A stretch of DNA of 64,000 bases from Balanoglossus misakiensis (lineage: Eukaryota > Hemichordata): positions 2,852,001 through 2,916,000 of the forward strand of contig CM082597.2 of assembly GCA_040954595.2 (NCBI GenBank), given 5' to 3'. The notes under the pieces were generated by a model. That model had not been told where the DNA came from. It saw only the letters and a program-made list of their open reading frames with translations, and made no database searches. Positions 52,001-61,904 of this stretch are shown here, in pieces. How positions within the stretch are numbered: the stretch's first letter is position 1; each line of letters begins with the position of its first letter. The translations under genes were made by a program, and so were the position numbers.

Positions 52001-55000
52001 ATGTAAGACACTAGTACTAGTAATGTAATAGTGTTTTACTCCATTTGAGGGCCTATTGACCCTTTTTAAAGGGTTGCATTTCTATGCATGGACAATTTAA
52101 TATCGAATGGAATATACTGTTACTTAGCTCAATACTCATTGAAATTGTTTCTTGAAATGAGCGGCATTTTACATAATTACATAATTGATGAACTTGAAAT
52201 TTGAATGGGAAAATTTTCACTCAGAATAAAAATAGGCCATATGTTATAATTTTGGCCATTTGTTTGTTGCCAATAAATGTAATTGCTGATTTGCATTATT
52301 ATAGATTGAGAGCTGGTTTCATACTTTTTTTAATCTGGGCAAAGTTCCTCCATATGAGAATTGCCAATACTACTACAACAACAGCCAAAACTGCAATTGA
52401 TGCCCCGAGGCCTATTGCCAGTGTGGTGGAGGGATCTGCATTCGATGGGGAGCCTGCAACAAAGCAAATAAAATCTGTAGATAACTGCTGCACTCATCGC
52501 CTTAGTCATTTGTTATTTAAATGTAAACACTATTTCCTTCAAAGAAATCTACCAATATACCAAAATGTGCGCCTCGGCATGGTATAGGCATTATTACATT
52601 TTACACAAAACTTCATTTATGTCCAAAATGGCAATTTTGTCTAACCTTTTGGCTAAAAAAAAAAATTGCATACCCATGATGCATTTACTCACCAAAAATC
52701 AACTTATATATACGTGCACCCTAGGCTAACGTCTTCAACAACACGTAATAAAAAGCGCAAATAATCCAAGACGAATGACAAGGTCTTAAAGCATGAATGT
52801 TAGCGAGCAACAATATAGGAAATGGAAGTATGCAGTGTTAGACAAAAAGGAGTTGTAGATAAATGAGTAAAAAATTTGAGGTTCTTCAGGATGGCAACCA
52901 TTGTCATGGTAATACATACCAGTCGATTCATCAGGGGTTTCTGTATGGAAAGAGAAAATAAAAGATTAAAATTTCTATGAAATCAAGGCTGTCACGAAGC
53001 ATATTGAGAGTTAGTTTGTGAATTTTCCAATGAATGCCTATCCCACGAATATATACTTTGCATGCTTGATGCATATGTTGGTGTGTGGTTTGGATCACTT
53101 TATTTTTTTGAGTTAATATTTAGTGTGATTTTTTCCACATCTGAAACAAAATCTGCATTACCTACCTAAGGTAGACTGGATTGCTGGTGGGTAACTTTGG
53201 CTTGCCCCAAGAATATTTGAACTGACAACAATAACGCTGTAATTTGTTTTTGGAAGCAAACCAGTAATGGTCCCAAAGTTAGTCGTCATTTTTTGTGTTC
53301 TTGTCCGGTTATCTCCATTTTCATTGTTTTTCCAATACTCCAGTTCAAAATCTTGGGTATATCCTCCATCAAACCCTGGTACCCATGAAAACGTTAAGCT
53401 TTCATGCGTTCTGTTCATCAAAATAACATTATCGGCTGGGTCCGGTTTTGCTGTATACAAAAAAGAGCAAGTTGGTATATTGCACAGTGTACTGGTACAT
53501 GAAGGTCCTCGTAGGGGTACATTGATGTACTGTCGTCTTCTTGGATTTGGTCAAACATATCTCAGAAAGCATCCTCATCTTGAAATTGGTGAAGTGCAGC
53601 TGTCATCAGGTCGCCATTTCATAATTCCTGTCAACTTTTACTTGTGATTGCTGCTTAAAATTGCTAATTGAAAGGGCCTACATAGCAATATTTGTCTGTC
53701 ATGGTTATTTAGAAAGTCACAACAGGTTCCTTATATTGCTGATATTGTAATATAGGTTAGAGAAGACCCCGAATTCTGCTAGTGCTAATACCTCGGTCGA
53801 AAAGATCTTTCGTTGTGGATAAGCATCGAACATTGGTCAAAGGGTTAATGAGGAAATGTAGATTAAAATAAGCATCTTTAAAAGAGAACAATTATGACAG
53901 TAAATGTCTATGACAACTAAAGTGAATAATAAAGGAGTAGAAACTTACTGTGGCCCGTTAGGTTCACCACAAAGACAATATCAGCAACATCGTTGACAGC
54001 ATAACAGCGGTATTCACCAAAATCATATGAAGTAATGTTAGATATAGTCAGTGTACTTGTTGTGTTGGTATCCAATTGCCTTTCCTGAATCATGAACTTG
54101 TTGGTATTATTGTTAATAGTTCTGTTAGTTTTGTCAAACCATGTTATATTGACGGCTGGGTTACTGTTTATTTCACAGTTTAGATCCACAGTTTCTGTTT
54201 CATCTGCTGTTCCTCTTTTGTTGTTATTAGCATTGATTATATATGGCTTATCTAAAAGAGAGAAACACAGAACATTTATTCAGAAGTATAAATATATTGC
54301 ATTAATATACCCTAACTGAATGCAGATCATGTCATAACATACCGTACTTACATATTCTAAACTCTCATTTTGTATAGAAATATCACTTATAATTATAGGA
54401 TATCTTTGTCTCTATGTAATATAAACATTTTTCTAGGAAAATGAATATGTATGTAGTAAAAAAAGATATCTCTCAGTTTCTCCCATTTACAAGATAAAAC
54501 TTGAACCCAACCATGTATTTATCCAGATAAACATAGTAATAAATCTGAGCAAAGATGCAAATTGTGCCATGAAACTAAGCTTTATGGAAAAGATATGGCT
54601 TTGTAAAAATTGTACAGTAAAATGCAGTGCCAGGGTCAAATAAAGTTGTCAAGCCAGGAAAGCGAACTGGAAATTTGATTAATTCTCCCTATAATTTCTT
54701 TAGCAATATATCATGCAATTGTTGATTTTATTTAGCCAATACCATCACCAATCTATGTGCTTTAAACAGTTCATAACTTGTGAATTGTATACTTACAGTA
54801 AACAATAAGTTGAAAACTATTCGACTCAGTTTCATGGCTGAAGTAGGTGTTTTTTCCATGGCATTTGTATATGTTCATGTTCAGATATGGTTGCAACATA
54901 ACCACTAGAGATTGCTCAATTATTTTCCCATGGAAGATTCCTTGAGATTCTTCAGTCTTCATTAAAATTTCATCACCACCGTCTATGATTGGCCTGTCAT

Positions 55001-58000
55001 TCTTATACCATGATAATTCAGCTACAGGGTTGCTGCTTTCTGTCACACATGTCAGTGTCACATTGTTTCCTTCTAACACAGGAGATTCCTTGTCTGATAT
55101 TAATGATGTGCTGTTTGGAGGAACTGAAATAACAATGTCAAATATACCTTATAAATCTAAAATTTAGAGACACACTTTTAATTTTGTGCTTTTAGCTCAG
55201 ATAAGAGTTCAATGATAAGTTTGGAATGATACATTGCTTACTTGTCATAATAGTTTTGTAAAATTGTTAAAAATTACCAGCTGTTACTTGGAAAAATTAT
55301 TTGACTCGATGGCAACATATAAAGGCAAAACTACAAATCAAACAGCAAGATCATTGTCTGGAAATGAATTTGTTTGTCATCAATTTTTTACTGATAAAAC
55401 AACTATTACTATTATTAGGTACAGAGGTTGGCCTTGGACTTCCACGTTGCCTTGACCTAAAATCAAAACATCTAAGAAGGGCATGCCCCATAGGCTGCTA
55501 GGTAAAAGGTCACACCATCATAGCAAAAACCATGGTGATGCTATGGAGATTGCTGTCATATTTGAACATTGAGTGAAGTGTTCACGAAAATGTTGGTTTT
55601 GTCTTCATTATTTTTCTCTAGTTGAGTGGAATAACTGAGGTGTCAATGGAAAATAACCATGACTTTGGGTATTGTGATTATAAGGCATGTTTTGCCTAGG
55701 TAAAACAAAAATTGTTAATTTTACACACTTGCCTATGCAATTTTGTTACATTTTACATAAAACAATTTCTGAATGCATATTGAAATCTGAAAAAGAAAAA
55801 ACAACAACTGCAACACAGGGTATTGCTGTAAACATATGGCATTTTAGTTGAAATAGGCCAATAAGTTAACCAGACTTTGTTGACTAATTTTTGGATGAAC
55901 TTTGACCTACTTTTGCATGTGATATCTCCTTGATATCTTTGTGTGAGCTTTGATTTTCTTTTGCCAATCTTACTTAAGATGGATCAGTATAGATGGGACC
56001 AAAATTTCCTTTCTGAAGTGGTTACATTTGAACTTTCATATTTATACTAGAAGGCAGTTCTTTTTAATTATTCAGGTTTGCAAATGATGAGCCATTATAC
56101 CTCACATATATTCCATGTAAACAGTGTAAGTGCCTTAGACACTGATGTAAACCGGTAGAATATTTCATTGAAGCCGCCAACACATTTATTTTAAATATAT
56201 TATATTACATAAAAAAGTCGTACGGAACGTGTTTTAAATTAGCCTTAAGTTTCAAGGCGCCCCACTAACTGTGTACAGGTATGCGCTGTTATGCGGATGG
56301 TTTCAAGACACCCGCACTCCAACGCACGTACACAAAAAAAAGATGGCTGCTCACTGTTTCGGCTGAGCGGTTTACGATCGATTCTATCGGCATTTTGAAT
56401 GCCAAGTAACATACAACACAAGAACTAACGGAAATGTAAGATGTATAATAATAAGGTTATTACAAAAATTCCGCAAAGTATGCACGAGGACATTAGCGCA
56501 GCGATACTGGGCGCTAATGTCCTCGTGCATACTTTGCGGAATTTTCGTGATAACCTCATATTTCATAAAGGACACTTATAAAGATTGAGACATGCTAAGC
56601 TTTTACATGTAATATTGTATTTACTGCATATGCTACATTTCAGCGATGATGGTTATTGCAGTATAGTACTCACAATGTACTTCAATCTGTTGCGTTGAAG
56701 AATTAACTGGGCGTTGAAATGGCAATGATGTCGACTGGCACTGAAATACCGCAGCATTATGAGAAGCATGAAGTGTAATTGTTAACTCCTGTGTTGTTAT
56801 TTTGCCACCATGGTTTCCATCTGTTTCTTCGGGTGTCTTTAGGTTTTCCTGAGGGTTGTCTATAATTTCAGTTTCATTTTTGAACCATTTGACTTCAGAT
56901 GGAGGGTTACTGCTTTCACTTGTACATGTCATGGTCAGGTTGGTTCCAATTTTCTGTGCTACCGTGTATCCACTAATGAAAACTGTAGATGGTTGAACTA
57001 GAACAATTTGTTCATAAATTTATTAAACTATGAAAGGAAAATGTACACGTTGACCATAACAACTGTTATGAAACCTAAATTGTTTGTCTGATAATTCTTT
57101 ATCTGCTTTGTTATAAAGAAATTGTGATAAGATGTTCATATAATTCATAATTTTTGTATAAATTGTTATCTGTTGAAGTTCTGTAAACATGAATGTATTA
57201 TCATTAAAACTCCAAAAACAACAAACAAAAGAAATAAAAACTTACAGTACACAGTAAGCTTTATTTCCTCAGAGTCAGATGTTCCTGGGAAATTTGCATT
57301 TTTTGCTTTGCATTGAAATGTTGCATTGTTGTGATTTGGTTGCAAGGATGATATTGTGAGCTGTTGAGTAGTAGTAGTTCCGTTGTGTTTACCAGTTTGT
57401 GTTTGGGCAGTATTTGTTGTTTCATGGTTACCACCAAGCCATTCCCCGCCATTTTTTAACCAGGATATTGTAGCTGCTGGATTACTGCTTGCTGTATCAC
57501 ATGTCAATACAAGTTCTTCATTTGCTTTCTTTACACCCGAAAAACCACTCAGTGATGTTGAAACTGGTGGAACTAAAAAAACAGTAAGAAGTCAATTTCA
57601 TATACACAATCCAATCTGCATGAATAGAAAACATTGGGAAAATCATGTTGGAACACCAAAGTCCTTTGAACAGATATGTATGGTGATTTAAAATAATGTT
57701 GCAATGAACTTCTACAGAAAATTGAACAGGTTTTCAGTTGCAAGGCACTTACACTATTTACACAAACAAGTTAGATGTAATCAGTCACCATTTAAAAATT
57801 CATACAGAATTTCCAACTTGACAAGAAAAATCCATTTACAGCACTTTGCTGATAAATATTTAAATTGGAAAATAAAATGCACCTTTTCTTTTTTATACTA
57901 GCATTGTCAACTGGAGTGTGATTTAGACTCTTACCACATTGATTTATGAATTTCCTTTTCATTATTTTAGGGCTGAATTTGAGAAAACATTTCTCCGTGT

Positions 58001-61000
58001 GCGTATTAAAATCCATAGAGTATTTTACAGACTCAGTGGTTCATTTCAAGGTCAACTGCTTGGCTTGATATACGCATGCAATAAGGAGAATACTGTCTCA
58101 ACTCAGGCTTTTTGCAAGTCTAGTCCAGAAATATGCATTAAAATCTAGTTTAAAAGTTCAATTGGATTGTTTTTCAACAAAACTACGACTGCAGTTTCTT
58201 ATGGATGAGTTTCATTATTAAATTTTCACTGTATATGTCAATATTTTAAATTTAGATTTAACGAGTTCTATAGTATTGCACTGAGACTGACCCAGTAAAG
58301 ATTGCATTTGATGACCTGATCATGCAAGCAATGTGGCAACTACAGGGGTTTTGTATGGATTCTCCATGTTAAACTGTTGTTCATTTCTATTAATTCTCCT
58401 TTGTCTGACACCAAGAACAAAACCGCAAACCGGCAAAAAACATGTGAAATTCTTCTGGTATGTGGTAGTACCCATCAAGGAAGTACTTCTTGCATCCAGA
58501 GCAAACAGTGAATATGTACCGGTACATTGCAGCCTTGTGGTCACTCCAGCCTGCAGCATGCCCCCTTGCAACTCTTACAATGGGAAAGCCTATCGCCTGT
58601 CTATTACCCAAGTAATTTCCTTAAATCATGTGAAAATTTTAATAATCCATCTAATACTATTTCACATATGAAATGGCATGTACAAAATTTTAAAAAAAAA
58701 GTTACTAACAAAGACACAACAGGATAGTCCAATTAATTCGTTACGATGTCTTCAAAATAAGGAAATAATGGAGGACACTGTACTTACATGTACTCATAAA
58801 CTCCACGACAATGATAATCAAACATTTCATCATCTGCACAAGACTGGACATTTACACATTGACAAAAAAACAAAGCTTGCAACTTAAAGGCACGTAAGCT
58901 GCAACTGAATAAAAAATTTAAGTTTTAAATAATCTCATATATGCTTTTAATTATGTCTATTAAATGCTATTTCATGATAATATATCAAGCTCAACACTTA
59001 TTTATGACAAAATGGCCAAAAATTAAAGAAAAACGAAAATTCCTGCAATTTTAAAAAAAGTGCAATATTGCGATGAAAAATGAAAATATGATGTCTCAGT
59101 GGTGTACATTTACTTCCATGAGCTCAAGTGGATGAGATCATGTTTTGTTTATGAAGTTTCATAACCGGAAATGCAACATTTTCATTGTTTCTTGCATTTT
59201 CCCACGGTGGCGGCCATAATCGCTTGCGGCAAAGCTTTATTATTTATCTGGTTAAAACTTGCATATGCACTCATATTTAGGGTTTATAATGCTTGTGTAT
59301 AGTTCACTGCCTTCATCTGCATGGACTAATGGTAGTGCAGTTTGAAACAAAAATTATGAAAATTATCCCAAAAGTTACAGCTTACGTGCCTTTAAGGCGA
59401 AATAGCTGCCCTGGTTGATGCACATATTTCGAGATATGTTACCAGTCAAAGTTTGATAAATATAAATATCCTTTCACTCGAAATATATAGTCGTAGCCTA
59501 GGGTTCCAGTCTCATTAAAACTGGATCAAATAGAAATAATGCCAAATTCATCACAAAATTTTGCAGTGCAGTACGTGCCATTATAAGCTGCAGCAAAATA
59601 TGGAAACAAAGATCATGCTGGTATTACAACACATGACTGTAATGTCAGGCTCAAGTCTTCTCGCATTCACACTTGCCAACTGTTACATTTCTCCAAGGAT
59701 GTGTACGGTGTATGACTAATGTTATGATAATATTACAACTGTATATATATATATATATTAGCATGTATACTGTAAAAAAATAATTATATTATATCATGCT
59801 ACCGTCTGCCATTCTGATTGGACGAGAGCTCAATCCAGCGATGCTAAAATACTCAATATAGCACTGCTAAAACGGGCCCCTGAACTAGCATATGCGGCAG
59901 CAAAATGTGCGGTTAAACCACAGTCGCATGTATTTAAACCAAATGAATAAAATAAAAATACTGTTGAATTAACGGACGTTTTATTTTTGAACTTCTCTGT
60001 GGGAATATTTGGTATTTTGCCATGCATGATGCCTGTCTTGTCAATTTTGTCGTCTGCTTCATGTTTAATGCTCGATCCCAGCCGCTCCTTAATACAACCA
60101 CACCCAACCACAAATAATGTAAATATCAATACTTACAGCTTACAATGAAAACTCCTAGCTGACATGATGGTGGTGATGAAGCTGTCGCCATATTTGAAGC
60201 ATAGCATTTATATGATGCCTGATTGTCTTTCCTTTCTAGAGTCCATTCAAAATTATTTGTTACTGTATTCCCGTTGTCTGGAGGTGCTGTCTCACTCACA
60301 TTTTCATCAGTGTTATCATTAAACCATTGTAAAGTAGGCAGAGGATAGCCGCTGTCTGTCTGGCATGTTATTGACATGTCTGAACCAAGCAGGTAGTTTG
60401 CTTTGACTGGAGCTACCTGGATACAAGTTGGCACATCAGGGGGGTCTGTCAAGAGAAAATTCTGATATAGTCATTGTCAATTTAAGTAATAAAATGGACA
60501 GGCATATCACAAGAATTTGAAAAGCCCACAATATAAACACACAAGCATGAGCAAGTGCATCCAGTAAGGATATTGCATTTACTCTCATCATATCGTACGT
60601 ATCAGCATAGGCATCACATCTCTGGAATGATCGAATCTTTTAGGAACATGTGATGTCGCATTACATTGGCATATGCATCACATCTGGCATCAGTTACTGT
60701 GATCGCATCGTATCACCAATCCATTTGCTAGTGATCCATCTATGAACACTTGTGCATTTGAAAGTTATGGTCGACACAAGGCTATTGTAGTCACCTTTAC
60801 AATTATGTAAAATCTAGTTAACTGTTTGTGTAACTAAAACCAACAGAAGAACTGTATTAAAATATAAAAGACTTTGAAACATTGTCAAAACTTTATAAAT
60901 ACATATAAGACATGTTTTGAAAGCATTTAAAATGACTCAATCAACATGAGTTAATATGCCCAGATCAAGGAAATAAAAAAGGATGTAATAATAACCTCAT

Positions 61001-61904
61001 AAACTAAGAAAAAATTTAACTGCAAAATTTAGTCGCCCAAACAGGTGCTTCATTCTACAATAAAGCAAGAACAATTTTGAATTATTGGGCAATTCAACAA
61101 AACATGCTACTCATGAATTTGCAGGTGAGAGAGGAAATTAAAACATCACACAATGTAATGCCATTAACTGTCAGTTCTCTGTTAATACTTGACCTAATAA
61201 AAGTTCAAAGCTACTCATGGTGACGTCCATTGCTATATTCACCGTGGTGGTAGTACTACACTGTTATCTCACAAAATTTGAATGAATCCATGATTTTTTT
61301 ATCATTTGCTTCTTGTAGCTCATGACACCTGCCAAAAAAAGCATTTAAATGTAGGAACAAGTATTTTTCTGCAACAAGTGCAGAATTGAACTTTGTACTC
61401 ATGAACTAATTTCTGCATGATAATCATATTAACCTTGGTTTCCTGCCCTCCTCCCTCACTCTAGGTAACACTTTGAGCTGAGCCTATTGTTTGTAAGTGT
61501 TGTTTTCTATAGAGTCACTTAGTCTGTTTTCCAATAGTGGGTTCCACTTTATCGAAATATGACTGTAGATGTGACATTTTATAGAAATCATTTATATAAA
61601 TCTTATATGTTAATTTACTCACAGTAAATATCAAGTGTGATAGTGGTGGACACAGAATCCATGAAATTTGTCGCTGTGCAGGTCAAGTCTGTTCCACTGT
61701 CATTTCTGTAAGCTTTGTCGATAGTCAACACTGTATAATCGTCATTCAGGTAATATCTTGGGAACAGATGCAATGGTTGGTTGTTCTTCTTCCAGGAGTA
61801 GCTAGGTGGTGGCCCACCATCAGAATGGCAACTTAATTCGGCTATTTGACCTTCAATGGATACAACATCTCCCAATATTCTGGGTGTTGATGGGGCTACT
61901 GCTT
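49078..61904 (-). CDS. Large Ig/FN3 receptor with ITIM/ITSM-type cytoplasmic tail (5' end outside window)
   Basis: Sixteen exons read 5' to 3': 61623-61904, 60137-60445, 57246-57572, 56674-56997, 54797-55123, 53949-54251 (six Ig domains, all phase 1-1), 53166-53450 (nephrin-type FN3, motif PGFDGGYTQDFELEYW), 52920-52940 (21-nt microexon), 52325-52453 (TM, TTLAIGLGASIAVLAVVVVV), 51809-51830, 51239-51351, 51090-51146, 50611-50730, 50376-50420, 49680-49954, 49078-49263. About 1040 residues are visible. The first exon shown starts in phase 1 after an acceptor, so the signal peptide and perhaps more Ig domains lie to the right of the window. The third to fifth Ig domains are close paralogues (SSNP...W.KN, then ..G.H.G..T.Q.L). 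The tail, roughly 250 residues, carries tyrosine motifs SAYANV, TAYADV, RPYDDVP, NPYANM, NPYEVAV, LTYADL and VAYAMV, plus Pro/Lys-rich linkers that could bind SH3 domains. The ectodomain resembles nephrin/Kirrel and CD22-like receptors, but I recognise no one-to-one orthologue. Confidence 0.87.
49302..49609. mobile_element. Interspersed repeat with short inverted ends in a tail intron
   Basis: 308 bp inside the intron between exons 49078-49263 and 49680-49954. The left end CAGGCCTCGAAATCAG matches the reverse complement of the right end, CAGGGCTCAAAGTAAG. Repeated tagtca/gtagtc words fill the middle. It is non-coding. A shorter, similar start (cagggcttgacatacatt) occurs near 62146. Confidence 0.45.
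51432..51602. mobile_element. MITE with TACTGTAAAA termini
   Basis: 171 bp, non-coding. The left end TACTGTAAAATGG is the near-perfect inverted complement of the right end CCCGTTTTACAGTA. It lies in an intron of the Ig/FN3 receptor, between tail exons 51239-51351 and 51809-51830. A partial relative is at 45811-45953. Confidence 0.7.
56465..56545. repeat. 35-bp perfect inverted repeat with 11-nt loop
   Basis: Left arm 56465-56499 and right arm 56511-56545 are exact reverse complements (arm begins aaaattccgcaaagtatg). They are separated by 11 nt, and weaker pairing continues outward through ggttatyac. It sits 129 bp downstream, in the gene's orientation, of the Ig exon 56674-56997. It would form a very stable hairpin in RNA or cruciform in DNA. 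Confidence 0.9.
58888..59391. mobile_element. Non-autonomous piggyBac-type MITE with TTAA target duplication
   Basis: 504 bp element flanked by TTAA on both sides (58884-58887 and 59392-59395). The terminal inverted repeats read AGGCACGTAAGCTGCAACT on the left and AGGCACGTAAGCTGTAACT on the right (one mismatch in 19). The interior is AT-rich and non-coding. TTAA duplication is the hallmark of piggyBac-superfamily transposition. It lies in the intron between Ig exons 57246-57572 and 60137-60445. Confidence 0.82.
59742..59759. repeat. (TA)n microsatellite
   Basis: Nine TA units in an intron, next to a TACTGTAAAA word at 59767 that resembles the MITE terminus seen elsewhere in the window. Confidence 0.8.

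Larger units (their letters stand above)
49078..52453 (-). other. Transmembrane and phosphotyrosine-docking tail exons of the Ig/FN3 receptor
   Basis: After the TM exon, seven exons encode the cytoplasmic tail. Motifs with plus-strand positions: LTYADL at 49204-49221 (exact ITIM, L-x-Y-x-x-L), VAYAMV at 49108-49125 (ITIM, V-x-Y-x-x-V), SAYANV at 49929-49946 (ITIM-like), TAYADV at 49875-49892 (ITSM form, T-x-Y-x-x-V), YDDVP at 49779-49793 (Nck/Crk SH2 type), and YANM in exon 50376-50420 (PI3K p85 type). Between them are KPKPPVKPKP and ENPPPP segments. Binding partners such as SHP phosphatases, Nck or p85 are predicted from motif rules, not shown. Confidence 0.8.

Noticed and set aside
57535-57545. 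Suspected one-base frameshift in an Ig exon
   Set aside because: On re-reading, the A-run has five bases (57540-57544) and the exon keeps phase 1-1 over 327 nt; the gene is intact.
58320-58611. Two overlapping minus-strand open frames (73 and 83 codons) with paired cysteines, and a plus-strand one
   Set aside because: They lie in a receptor intron beside a MITE, match no family I know and have no coherent splice sites; probably intronic chance frames or repeat debris.
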